Below are positions 1 through 8,325 of a DNA stretch of 64,000 nucleotides, one piece after another. Below the pieces are notes generated by a model. The model had not been told where the DNA came from. It saw only the letters and a program-made list of their open reading frames with translations, and made no database searches. Origin of the DNA: Kitasatospora paranensis (GTDB taxonomy: Bacteria; Actinomycetota; Actinomycetes; Streptomycetales; Streptomycetaceae); the NCBI RefSeq assembly GCF_039544005.1, contig NZ_BAABKV010000001.1:7626001-7690000 (forward strand), in the 5' to 3' direction. A program made the position numbers and the translations under genes. Numbering within the stretch: position 1 is the first letter of the stretch; every line of letters starts with the position of its first letter.

Positions 1-1310
1 GCGCCGCCGGTGCGCAGCACCGTGTCGTACGCGTCCTGCGGGCTGTGCCGGGGCGTCAGGGCGGTGATCGCGGAGGCGGCCGCGGCCAGCGCGACGGCGC
101 CCAGCGTCACCAGGCAGGTGAGCACCACCCCGGAGGCCTCGCCCGCCCGTGCGGGCGACACGACCTGCTGGGTGGCGACGCTGGAGAACGTCCAGCCGAG
201 TCCGAGCCCCAGGCCGCACCAGGCGAACACCGGGACGTACAGCCACCAGGACTCCACCGCGGCCAGGGCGACCATCCCGGTGCCGGCGACCACGCCGGCC
301 GCCGCCATCACCGCGGTCGGCCGCATCCGGGTCGCCAGCCGTCCGCCGAGCGGGCCGGTCAGGGCCACCACCAGGGCCGGCGCGAGGAACACCGCCCCCG
401 CGGCCAGCGCGGACAGGCCGCGGACCTCCTGCAGGGACAGCGTCGCGAGGAACACCGTCACGCCGTAGCCCATGTTGCACACCGAGCCCATGGCGGTGAC
501 CAGGTCGAACGAGAGGTTGCGGAAGAGCCGGAAGTCCACCAGCGGGTGCGGGACGCGGCGTTCATGCCGGACGAACAGCACCCCGCAGCCGACCGAGGCC
601 CCGAGCAGCACCAGGGTGCGGGCGCTGCCCCAGCCCCAGGCACTGCCCCGCTCGACGGCCAGGGTGAGCGCGGCCAGGCAGCCCACCACGGCGGCGCACC
701 CGGGCAGGTCGATCTGCCGGGGCGCGGACTCGTCCCGCGAGTCGGGGACGAAGACGGCGGCGGTCAGCAGGGCGGCTCCGCTGAGCGGCGCCAGCAGCCA
801 GAAGATCCACCGCCAGCCCGGACCGTCGGTCAGCCCGCCGCCGACGAACGGGCCCAGCGCCGTCCCGAGGTTGGCCACGCCGAACGCGGCGCCCAGCGCT
901 CGGGACCGGGTCGCGTCCGGGAAGGTGTTGCTGATCACCGACACCGAGGTCGGGAACACCAGGGCGGCCCCGACCCCCTGGACGATCCGGCAGGCGACCA
1001 GCGCGCCCAGACCGGGCGCCGCCGCGCAGCCCGCCGAGGCGGCGGCGAACAGGCCGAGGCCGCACAGCAGCACCGGCCGGCGCCCGAAGAGGTCGCCGAG
1101 CCGGCCGCCCACGATGAAGAGGCAGCCGATCGCCAGCATGTAGGCCGACAGCGTCCACTGCGCCGCCGCGGCGGTCACCCGCAGTTCGGCGGCGATGCCC
1201 GGGATGGCGAGGTTCAGCGCGAAGAAGTCCACCTGGATGCAGAACAGCGCCACCGACACCGCCGCGAACGCGCCCGCCCGTACCGTCCGCTCCCGGTGGC
1301 CCACCGTCAC
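1..1310 (-). CDS. MFS drug:H+ antiporter, DHA2/EmrB-QacA type (3' part beyond the window)
   Basis: This is an integral membrane exporter of the major facilitator superfamily, 14-helix DHA2 type, which would expel small toxic molecules using the proton gradient. About 436 codons are present and the frame is still open at base 1, so the C-terminus lies outside the window. The start is GTG at 1310, preceded by GGAGGGAG. The N-terminus is hydrophobic and reads FFALNLAIPGIAAEL and later QWTLSAYMLAIG. A GGRLGDLFGRR loop (motif A) and a GPFVGGGLTDG segment (antiporter motif C) follow. No regulator sits next to it inside the window. The substrate cannot be told from sequence. Confidence 0.88.
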   Translation of the reverse strand, partial: MTVGHRERTVRAGAFAAVSVALFCIQVDFFALNLAIPGIAAELRVTAAAAQWTLSAYMLAIGCLFIVGGRLGDLFGRRPVLLCGLGLFAAASAGCAAAPGLGALVACRIVQGVGAALVFPTSVSVISNTFPDATRSRALGAAFGVANLGTALGPFVGGGLTDGPGWRWIFWLLAPLSGAALLTAAVFVPDSRDESAPRQIDLPGCAAVVGCLAALTLAVERGSAWGWGSARTLVLLGASVGCGVLFVRHERRVPHPLVDFRLFRNLSFDLVTAMGSVCNMGYGVTVFLATLSLQEVRGLSALAAGAVFLAPALVVALTGPLGGRLATRMRPTAVMAAAGVVAGTGMVALAAVESWWLYVPVFAWCGLGLGLGWTFSSVATQQVVSPARAGEASGVVLTCLVTLGAVALAAAASAITALTPRHSPQDAYDTVLRTGG

Positions 1311-1350
1311 CCGCTCCCTCCGGCCGCCCCGCCCTGCCCGCCACGCGCCG

Positions 1351-1382
1351 GGCCGTCCGTGCCCGGCGGACGCCGGACGGCC
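1351..1382 (-). terminator. Hairpin downstream of the AVGGD-repeat gene
   Basis: GGCCGTCCG (1351-1359) pairs perfectly with CGGACGGCC (1374-1382) in the short gap between the AVGGD-repeat gene and the MFS start. It has no clear U-tract, as is usual in streptomycetes. Confidence 0.45.
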
Positions 1383-1431
1383 GGGCGGCACTCCCCGTGG
1401 AGCGCCGCCCGGCCGTCGCGGTGATCCCCCG

Positions 1432-1731
1432 TCAGGAGGTGGCGTCGCCACCGACCGCACCGGAGAAGCCCTCGCCGTCGGCGTCGCCGCCGACCGCGAA
1501 CGCCGGGCCGTCCGTGGAGGACGCGTCGCCGCCCACCGCCAGGGCGTGCTCGACGATCGACTCCGCGTCGCCGCCGACCGCCAGCGCCGAGCTGTCGTCC
1601 GAGGCGACGTCGCCGCCGACCGCCAGCGAGTGCGGGTGCATCATGTGCGCGGACGCGGTGCCCGCGGCGCCGAACAGCGCGAGGCCGGCGACGAGCACGG
1701 CGGTGGTGGTCCTGGCAAGGCTGGAACGCAT
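1432..1731 (-). CDS. Small secreted protein with five AVGGD repeats
   Basis: A 99-residue protein of a family I do not recognise. The start is ATG at 1731, preceded by AGGAGGAC. Residues 1-28 form a Sec signal peptide ending ASA before a short HMMHPH stretch. The mature part is almost entirely five copies of AVGGD, at residues 37-41, 51-55, 65-69, 79-83 and 92-96. Four sit on an exact 14-residue period and the last on 13. The spacers are acidic and rich in Ala and Ser. There are no cysteines, so it is not a chaplin. The motif is not the RTX calcium nonapeptide. The protein is likely released to the medium or held at the cell wall. Function unknown. Confidence 0.8.
   Translation of the reverse strand: MRSSLARTTTAVLVAGLALFGAAGTASAHMMHPHSLAVGGDVASDDSSALAVGGDAESIVEHALAVGGDASSTDGPAFAVGGDADGEGFSGAVGGDATS
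1440..1640. repeat. 42-bp period coding repeat (AVGGD units)
   Basis: The DNA coding for the AVGGD units recurs every 42 bp. The strongest identity is around the antisense string TCGCCGCCGACCGC. It is an in-frame protein repeat, not a CRISPR array. Confidence 0.7.
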
Positions 1732-1861
1732 GGGTCCTCCTGGTCGGTGAGCCGGACGGCACCGATCCTGCGGCCCGGGGCGCGGCCGCATACGAACCGA
1801 CACGGCGGCTCACCCGACCGTGCCGCCGCAGTCACCCGCGTGGCGCAGCCCGGTGGGGCCG

Positions 1862-4800
1862 TCAGTGCGCGGAGCCGGGCGGCAGCTCCAGCTCGAACCA
1901 GACCACCTTGCCGTCGCCGGTGGTGCGCACGCCCCAGCGGTGCGCCAGCTCGTTGACCAGGTGCATGCCCCGGCCGCCCTCGTCCTCGGTGTGGGCCCGG
2001 CGCAGCCGCGGCTCACGGCTGTCCCGGTCGGAGACCTCGACCGTGAGCAGCTGGTTGCGGAATAGCCGCAGCCGCACCGGCGCACCGGCGTGCACCAGGG
2101 CGTTGGTGATCAGTTCGCTGGTCAGCAGCTCGACCAGGTCGGCGGCGCCGGCCAGCCCCCACGCGGTGAGGGTGCGACGGGTGAACCGGCGGGCGTGCCG
2201 GACCATCGCCTTGTCCCCCTCCAGTGTCAGGGTGGCGAGGCGGTCGCCGCCGACCGGCCGGGCGTGCGCCAGGATCACCGCGATGTCGTCCTGCCCGGCG
2301 GAGGCCCCGAGCGCGGAGAGCACCGCGTCGCAGGTCTTCTCCAGCGAGTCGCGCCGGGTGGCGACCGTGTGGCGCAGCAGGTCGATGCCCTCGTCGAGAT
2401 CCCGGTCGCGCCGCTCCACCAGGCCGTCGGTGTACATCACCAGGATGGCGTCCTCGGCGAGCGTGAAGCGCACCGACTCGAACGGCACCCCGCCGATGCC
2501 CAGCGGCGCCCCGGGCGGCAGCTCCAGCAGCTCGGTGCTGCCGTCGGGCAGGGCGATCACCGGTGGCAGGTGGCCGGCGGTGGCGGCGGTGCAGGAGCGG
2601 TCCGCCGGGTCGAACAGCACGCAGACGCACGTGGCGAACTGGCTCTCGCCGATCTCGGCCGCCGCGTCGTCGAGCCGCCGCATCACCCGGGCCGGGTCCA
2701 TGTCCAGGGTGATCAGCGTCCGGGCCACCGTCCGCAACTGGCCCATGGTGGCCGCGGCGCGGATGCCGTGCCCCATCACGTCGCCGACGATCAGGGCCAC
2801 CCGGCCGCCGCTGAGCGGCACGACGTCGAACCAGTCGCCGCCGACCTCGCTGATCACACTGCTCGGCAGGTACCGGTGGGCGATCTCCAGGCCGGGCGTC
2901 CGGTGCACGTCCTGCGGCAGCAGGCTGCGCTGCAGGGTGAGCGCGGTGTCGCGCTCCCGCCGGTAGATCCGCGCGTTGTCGATGCAGACCGCGGCGCGCG
3001 CCGCCAGCTCCTCTGCCAGCGCCACGTCGGCGTGCGTGAACGCCTCCGGATTGCGGGTGCGGACGAACTCGATGCCGCCGAGCACCGTGCCCCGCGCCAG
3101 CAGCGGCACCATCAGGTACGAGTGGACGCCGGCCTCCAGGCTGGGCGCGATCCGGTCCGGGTGGGCGACGATCCGGCGCAGCGCCTCCTCGTCGACGTGC
3201 GGCACCAGGATCGACCGGCCGGTGCGCAGGCTCTGCGCGTACAGCTGCGCCGAGCGGGAGCTGCCGCCGACCGGATCGGCGGCGCCCACCATCGTGCCGT
3301 CGTCGCCGACCTCGCCCACGGCGACGGCCCGCAGCATCACCGAGCCGTCGCGCGGCACCGGCTCCGGCTCGTCGCCCTCCAGCAGTGACTCCAGCAGGTC
3401 CACGGTGATGAAGTCCGCGAACCGCGGGATCACGACCTCGATCAGCTCCTCGGCGGTGCGCTGCAGGTCGAGCGTGGTGCCGATCCGGGTGGATGCCTCG
3501 TTGAGCAGCGCCAGCCGGGCCTGGGCGGCGCCGGCCGCCTCCAGGGCGCGCTGCCGCTGCTCGGCGGCGTCCCGCTCGCGGGTGTAGAGCAGCGCGTTGT
3601 CGATGGAGACGGCGGCCCGGGCCGCGAGCTCCCCGGCGAGCCGCAGGTCCTCCTCGTCGTACGGGCGCTCGGTGATGCTGCGGTAGAAGGCGGCGACGCC
3701 GACGGCTGCGCCGCGGGCGATCAGCGGCACGACCATCACCGAGCGCACGTGCTGCTCCCGGACGGCGGCGGCCCGCTGCGGGTCGTCGCTGAACCAGTTC
3801 AGCGCGCGGGCGTCGAGCCGCGGCAGCAGCACCGGCCGGCGGTGGGCCAGCACCCAGGCGTAGGGCGTGGACGGGTGGAAGCGGTGCACGCTGTCGACCG
3901 GGGCGACCGGGCTCATGCCGCTGCCGGGCACGGTGTGGAAGGCCATCCGGCGCAGCACGGCCGAGCGGTCGGCGCGGCCCTGCGGGGCGCTGTCGGCGCC
4001 GCGCACCAGCGGGTCGAGGACTTCGACGATCACCGTGTCGGCGAGCCGGGGGCTGGCGGTCTCGGCGAGTTCGCGGGCCGTCTGGGCGAGGTCGAGGGTG
4101 GTGCCGATCCGGGCCGAGGCGGCGTTCACCAGGGCGAGCCGCTCCTGCGCGGCACGGGCCTCGGTGAGGGCCTGTTCGCGGGCCTGCGCGGTCTGCCGCT
4201 GGTGCAGGTAGAGCCGGGCGTTGTCGATGGAGACCGCGGCCCGGGAGGCGAGTTCGTCGCCGAGCGTGCCGTCGGCGTCGCTGAAGCCCTCCCGGTCGGC
4301 CTTGCGCGAGTAGACCACCATGCCGAGCACCGTTCCGCGCGCCACCAGCGGGGTGACCCGGACGGGGCGCGGGCGGTCGTCGAGGTATTCGCGGACCTGC
4401 GCGGTCAGCTCCTTGTCGGCCAGCAGCGGCAGGTCCCAGTTGGGCGCGACCACGGTCGTGCCGGTGCTCAGGGCCTGCTCGTAGACCGAGCCGCGCGGGA
4501 TCCGGTAGACCCGTTCGGTGGGCAGCCGGCCGATCGGGTGGTCGGGATCGGTGGTGGCGACCGCGAGCCGGCGGACCTCCAGCGGGGCGTTCTCGGCGGG
4601 CGGCTCGGTGCCCGACACCAGGTGTTCGAGGGCGAACACGCCGACCGCGTCCGCCAGCCGCGGCACGATCACCTCGGCCAGTTCGCTGGCGGTCTGCCGC
4701 AGGTCGAGCGTGGTGCCGATGGAGGCGGTGGCGTCGGCGAGCACGGACAGCCGCTCCTGGGCGGTGGCGGCGGCCCGCTCCGCCCGGAAGCGCTCGGTGA

Positions 4801-5605
4801 CGTCCACGATGGTCGAGCTGACGCCGAGCACCTCGCCGTCCTCGTGCTGCAGCCGGAAGTAGGACGCGGACCAGGCGTGGTCGTGGCCGGGGTCGCCCGG
4901 GGTGCGGCCGTGCGAGCGGGCGTCGACCACCGCGGGGCCGCCGGCCAGCACCGCGCGCATCACGGCCTCGATCTCGCGGCCGTTGATGCCGGGCAGGACG
5001 TCGGTGATCCGCCGCCCGAGGTGCTCGGCCACCGGCATGCCGTTGATCCGGGCCAGCGCGTCGTTCAGCCGGACGAAGCGCAGGTCCTCGTCGTACACCG
5101 CCATGCCCACCGGCGACTGGGTGAAGAAGCCGTCCAGGACGGCGAGGTCGGACTGCAGCCGGCGCAGCACCGTCACGTCGGAGGCGACCGCCAGCACCAG
5201 CGGACTGCCGTCGGGCCCGGCGATCGGATGCGTCCGGAACTCCAGGTTCACGTGGTGGCCGGAGCGGTGCTTGACCGGGAAGACGCCGGACCACGCCCGG
5301 CCGCTGAGGATGTCCGTGAACAGCGCCATCACGTCGTCCCGCTGGTCCTCGGTGATCAGCAGGTTGGCGGCGCGCGCACCGACCGCCTCGCGGGTGCTGT
5401 AACCGAGCAGTGACTCCGCGTCCGGGCTCCAGTGCAGGATGCGGCCGTCCGCGGCGATCAGCGCCGTGGCGATCGGCACCATGAGGAGGCCGTCGAGTAC
5501 CCGGCTCCCCTGATCCGCCGCCGGATCCGCGCGGCCCGGCGGCTCTTCATCCCGCTCGTAGCTCTCCACAGGCACCGTCCGAAGGTCGGCGTTCCGCCCT
5601 GCCAT
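1862..5605 (-). CDS. PAS-PAS-GAF-GAF-GAF-PP2C(SpoIIE)-HATPase sensor regulator
   Basis: A cytoplasmic multi-domain regulator of 1247 residues, of the partner-switching type common in streptomycetes. Two PAS domains (about 37-150 and 153-270) precede three GAF repeats (about 285-465, 490-665, 695-865), each opened by an IGTTLDL-like segment. A SpoIIE-type PP2C phosphatase follows (about 895-1105), then an RsbW-like ATPase (about 1120-1242). The phosphatase is intact: GGDWFD, GDVMGHG, MYTDGL and GQDDIAV are all present. The ATPase has its N box (SELITNALVHAG), VSDRD and GGRGMHLV. The predicted role is to dephosphorylate anti-anti-sigma proteins and possibly to bind a sigma factor. The ATG at 5605 has GGGAGG directly against it, which is too close to be ideal, so the start may lie slightly downstream. 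Confidence 0.92.
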   Translation of the reverse strand: MAGRNADLRTVPVESYERDEEPPGRADPAADQGSRVLDGLLMVPIATALIAADGRILHWSPDAESLLGYSTREAVGARAANLLITEDQRDDVMALFTDILSGRAWSGVFPVKHRSGHHVNLEFRTHPIAGPDGSPLVLAVASDVTVLRRLQSDLAVLDGFFTQSPVGMAVYDEDLRFVRLNDALARINGMPVAEHLGRRITDVLPGINGREIEAVMRAVLAGGPAVVDARSHGRTPGDPGHDHAWSASYFRLQHEDGEVLGVSSTIVDVTERFRAERAAATAQERLSVLADATASIGTTLDLRQTASELAEVIVPRLADAVGVFALEHLVSGTEPPAENAPLEVRRLAVATTDPDHPIGRLPTERVYRIPRGSVYEQALSTGTTVVAPNWDLPLLADKELTAQVREYLDDRPRPVRVTPLVARGTVLGMVVYSRKADREGFSDADGTLGDELASRAAVSIDNARLYLHQRQTAQAREQALTEARAAQERLALVNAASARIGTTLDLAQTARELAETASPRLADTVIVEVLDPLVRGADSAPQGRADRSAVLRRMAFHTVPGSGMSPVAPVDSVHRFHPSTPYAWVLAHRRPVLLPRLDARALNWFSDDPQRAAAVREQHVRSVMVVPLIARGAAVGVAAFYRSITERPYDEEDLRLAGELAARAAVSIDNALLYTRERDAAEQRQRALEAAGAAQARLALLNEASTRIGTTLDLQRTAEELIEVVIPRFADFITVDLLESLLEGDEPEPVPRDGSVMLRAVAVGEVGDDGTMVGAADPVGGSSRSAQLYAQSLRTGRSILVPHVDEEALRRIVAHPDRIAPSLEAGVHSYLMVPLLARGTVLGGIEFVRTRNPEAFTHADVALAEELAARAAVCIDNARIYRRERDTALTLQRSLLPQDVHRTPGLEIAHRYLPSSVISEVGGDWFDVVPLSGGRVALIVGDVMGHGIRAAATMGQLRTVARTLITLDMDPARVMRRLDDAAAEIGESQFATCVCVLFDPADRSCTAATAGHLPPVIALPDGSTELLELPPGAPLGIGGVPFESVRFTLAEDAILVMYTDGLVERRDRDLDEGIDLLRHTVATRRDSLEKTCDAVLSALGASAGQDDIAVILAHARPVGGDRLATLTLEGDKAMVRHARRFTRRTLTAWGLAGAADLVELLTSELITNALVHAGAPVRLRLFRNQLLTVEVSDRDSREPRLRRAHTEDEGGRGMHLVNELAHRWGVRTTGDGKVVWFELELPPGSAH

Positions 5606-5652
5606 CCTCCCATGGCGGCCCGGAGCCGCCCAGAGGAGCGGCGGTGGGCGGC

Positions 5653-5658
5653 TAGGCT
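5653..5658 (+). promoter_or_regulatory. -10 box (TAGGCT) of leaderless pseudouridine synthase gene
   Basis: TAGGCT lies 7 nt before the GTG at 5666, the spacing of a leaderless transcript. No Shine-Dalgarno sequence is present. No clear -35 is visible. Confidence 0.55.
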
Positions 5659-5665
5659 ACGGACG

Positions 5666-6619
5666 GTGAGACGCAGGTCGGGTGTTCCGGACAGCCCGCT
5701 GCCGCAGCGGGACGGCATCGACGCGGTGCGGCTGCGGCTGCCCGCCGAGGGCCCCTGGCCGACCGTCCGGGACCACCTGGTGGAGCGGTACGGCCGGGCG
5801 ATCGGCGCGGAGCGGGTCGACGCCATGCTGCGCGGCGGCGCCTTCCTGGCCGTGGACGGGCCGCTCGCCCCGGAAACGCCGTACCGGCCGGGCGCGTTCG
5901 TCTGGTTCCACCGCGAGTTGGAGCCGGAGACGCCGGTGCCGTTCGGGATCGACGTGCTGTACCGGGACGAGCGGATCGTGGTCGCCGACAAGCCGCACTT
6001 CCTGGCCACCACACCGCGCGGTGTCCACGTGCGCGAGACGGCGCTGGCGCGGCTGCGCCGCGACCTGGAGCTGCCCCGGCTGAGCCCCGCGCACCGCCTG
6101 GACCGGCTGACCGCGGGGCTGGTGCTGTTCGTCGTCGCATCCGAGCACCGGGCCGCGTACCAGGGCATGTTCGAACGCCGCGCGGTCCGCAAGGAGTACC
6201 TGGCGGTGGCGGGCCGCGATCCGGCGCCGGAGCTGCCGTGCACCGTGCGCAGCCGCATCGTGAAGGAGCGCGGTGTGCTGGCCGCGCGGGAGGAACCCGG
6301 CGAGCCCAACAGCGAGACCCGGATCGAGCTGGACGGCCTGCGCGGCGATCTGGCGTCCTACCGGCTGCACCCGCACACCGGCCGCACCCATCAACTGCGG
6401 GTGCACATGGCGGCGCTCGGCCTGCCGATCCTCGGTGATCCGCTGTACCCCGCGGTGCTGCCCGAAGCGGCCCCGGACGACTTCCGGCGGCCGCTGCAAC
6501 TCCTTGCCGCAGTGCTGGAGTTCGAGGACCCGGTGACCGGGTCGCCGCTGCGCTTCGAGACCCGCCGCCGGCTCGCTGCCTGGGCGGACCGGCCCGGCTG
6601 GGAGGCCGGCCGCCCGTAG
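5666..6619 (+). CDS. RluA-family RNA pseudouridine synthase
   Basis: A 317-residue enzyme that isomerises uridine to pseudouridine in rRNA or tRNA. The signature HRLDRLTAGLVLF contains the catalytic aspartate at about residue 146. The downstream RKEYLAV and GRTHQLRVHMAALG segments are typical of the RluA/RluC/RluD group. No S4 domain is obvious at the N-terminus. The GTG at 5666 is chosen because a TAGGCT -10 box lies 7 nt upstream; the frame stays open further 5' but without family similarity. The gene is divergent from the PAS/GAF regulator. Its stop is 4 nt from the convergent ligase stop. The exact target base cannot be assigned. Confidence 0.9.
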   Translation: MRRRSGVPDSPLPQRDGIDAVRLRLPAEGPWPTVRDHLVERYGRAIGAERVDAMLRGGAFLAVDGPLAPETPYRPGAFVWFHRELEPETPVPFGIDVLYRDERIVVADKPHFLATTPRGVHVRETALARLRRDLELPRLSPAHRLDRLTAGLVLFVVASEHRAAYQGMFERRAVRKEYLAVAGRDPAPELPCTVRSRIVKERGVLAAREEPGEPNSETRIELDGLRGDLASYRLHPHTGRTHQLRVHMAALGLPILGDPLYPAVLPEAAPDDFRRPLQLLAAVLEFEDPVTGSPLRFETRRRLAAWADRPGWEAGRP

Positions 6620-6623
6620 CGCG

Positions 6624-8159
6624 TCACAGGCCGTCGCCGGCCAGGGCCCGGACGGCGGCCACCGTGTCCGCCTCGGCGGCCGTCTTGTCGGTGCGGTAGC
6701 GCACGACGCGGGCGAACCGCAGTGCCAGCCCGGCCGGGTAGCGGGGGCTGCGCTGCAGCCCGTCGAAGGCGACCTCCACCACCAGTTCGGGCCGCACCTG
6801 CACGTCGTACGCGCCGCGCCCGGTCTCCCGCGCGAGCAGCTCGGCGGTCTGCCAGGCCAGCATCTCGTCGGTGAGGCCCTTGAACGTCTTGCCGAGCATC
6901 ACCCACGCCGGCAGCCCCTCCTCGCCGCCCGACCGCGCCCCCAGGTGCAGGTTGGACAGGAATCCGCGCCGCCGCCCGCTGCCCCACTCGGCGGCCAGCA
7001 CCACCAGGTCCAGGGTGTGGTGCGGTTTGACCTTCGTCCAGCCGGCGCCGCGCCGCCCGGCCGCGTACGGCGCCGCCGGGTCCTTCACCAGCACCCCCTC
7101 GTGGCCGGCCGCCAGCGCGTCGGCGAGGAACGCCTCGGCGGTCGCCCGGTCGGCGGTCACCGTCCGCGGCACCCGCAGCGCGCCCTCCACCGCCCCGGCC
7201 AGCTCCGCCCAGCGCCGCTCGCCGGGCTCGTCGACCAGGTCGGTGCCGTCGCGGTGCAGCAGGTCGAAGAAGTACGGGTGCAGCGGCACCTCGGCGCGCA
7301 GCCGCTCCGGGTCCTGCCGGGAGGCGGTGCGGGCGGCCGTCACCTGGAAGGGCCGGGGCCGGCCGTCCGGGCCGAGGGCGATCGCCTCGCCGTCCAGGAC
7401 CGCCGAGCGGACGGGCAGCGCCCGCGCCGCCGCCACGATCTCCGGCACCCGGCCGGTGATGTCGTCGAGGCTGCGGGTGAACACGGCGACCTCGTCGCCG
7501 TCCCGGTGCACCTGGATCCGGATGCCGTCGAGTTTCCATTCGAGGGCGGCCGGGGCGACCTTCTCGAGCGCCTCGGCGACCCCGGGGGCGGCGCCGGCGA
7601 GCATCGGCCGCACCGGTCGGCCGATCTCCAGCCCGAACCCGGCGAGGTCGGCGGCGCCGCCGGTGAGTGCGGCCTGCGCCACCGCCCGCGCCGAGCCGCG
7701 GAACATCAGGGCGCGCCGGACGGCGGCCGCCGGCACCCCGGCGGCCTTCGCCACTGCCTCCGCCATCACCCCGTCGAGCGCGCCCTGCCGCAGCTCACCG
7801 GCCAGCACCCCGCGCAGTAGCCGCTGTTCGGGTTCGGTGGCGCGCCCGAACAGGTCGTCGAGCAGTCGGCGCCGCTCGGCCTGCGCGCCGTGGCCGTGCA
7901 CGGCGGCGATCCGGCCGAGCAGGTCCTCGGTCTCGCGGACGCCGAGTCCGGCGGCCCTCGCGGGCGGCGGCAGCTCGCGGAGCGCGGCGTACCCCACGCC
8001 GATCCGCATCCGGCGGGACTCGCCGGACAGCAGTGCCACGGCGGCCGGCGCCTCGTCCGGGCCGAGCTCCCGCAGACCCGCGGCGAGCAGGCCGATCTTG
8101 GCCGTCCGGCCGGACTCGGCGGCCACCGCCTGCGACATCCGCGCGACGTTCTCCAGCAC
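6624..8159 (-). CDS. ATP-dependent DNA ligase
   Basis: A 511-residue ligase of the actinobacterial stand-alone ATP-dependent type (LigB/LigC-like), which seals nicks through a lysine-AMP intermediate. The N-terminal DNA-binding region (about 1-200) is followed by adenylation motif I, EWKLDGIRIQ, with the active lysine at about residue 209. Later come RSLDDITGR, VLDGEAIAL and EGVLVKD. The OB-fold part ends with PELVVEVAFDG and ALRFARVVRYR. The GTG at 8159 has GGGAG at suitable spacing and matches the family start; the frame runs further 5' without similarity. No Ku or LigD polymerase gene is adjacent, so a role in non-homologous end joining is not supported by context. Confidence 0.93.
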   Translation of the reverse strand: MLENVARMSQAVAAESGRTAKIGLLAAGLRELGPDEAPAAVALLSGESRRMRIGVGYAALRELPPPARAAGLGVRETEDLLGRIAAVHGHGAQAERRRLLDDLFGRATEPEQRLLRGVLAGELRQGALDGVMAEAVAKAAGVPAAAVRRALMFRGSARAVAQAALTGGAADLAGFGLEIGRPVRPMLAGAAPGVAEALEKVAPAALEWKLDGIRIQVHRDGDEVAVFTRSLDDITGRVPEIVAAARALPVRSAVLDGEAIALGPDGRPRPFQVTAARTASRQDPERLRAEVPLHPYFFDLLHRDGTDLVDEPGERRWAELAGAVEGALRVPRTVTADRATAEAFLADALAAGHEGVLVKDPAAPYAAGRRGAGWTKVKPHHTLDLVVLAAEWGSGRRRGFLSNLHLGARSGGEEGLPAWVMLGKTFKGLTDEMLAWQTAELLARETGRGAYDVQVRPELVVEVAFDGLQRSPRYPAGLALRFARVVRYRTDKTAAEADTVAAVRALAGDGL

Positions 8160-8325
8160 GATCGACTCCCGACCCGAGACGGTGTTCCCCGAACCATCCT
8201 GCGCCGGTGAGGCCGGCGGGGTGCTCCCGGCGCGCGGCCGGCCGGGCGCGCCGGGGCGCCACCGGGGTTCACCGGTGCGGGCCGCTGCGCAGGCGGCGCG
8301 GGCCCGGTCGGGTGACGATGCGAGG

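Noticed and set aside
1440..1640. Regular repeats that could be taken for a CRISPR array
   Set aside because: The period is 42 bp in frame, there are no unique spacers and it encodes AVGGD units; no cas gene is near.
2013..5294. Long arginine-rich frame inside the PAS/GAF regulator
   Set aside because: It is an out-of-frame reading of a real gene with no motif; similar frames shadow most genes in the window.
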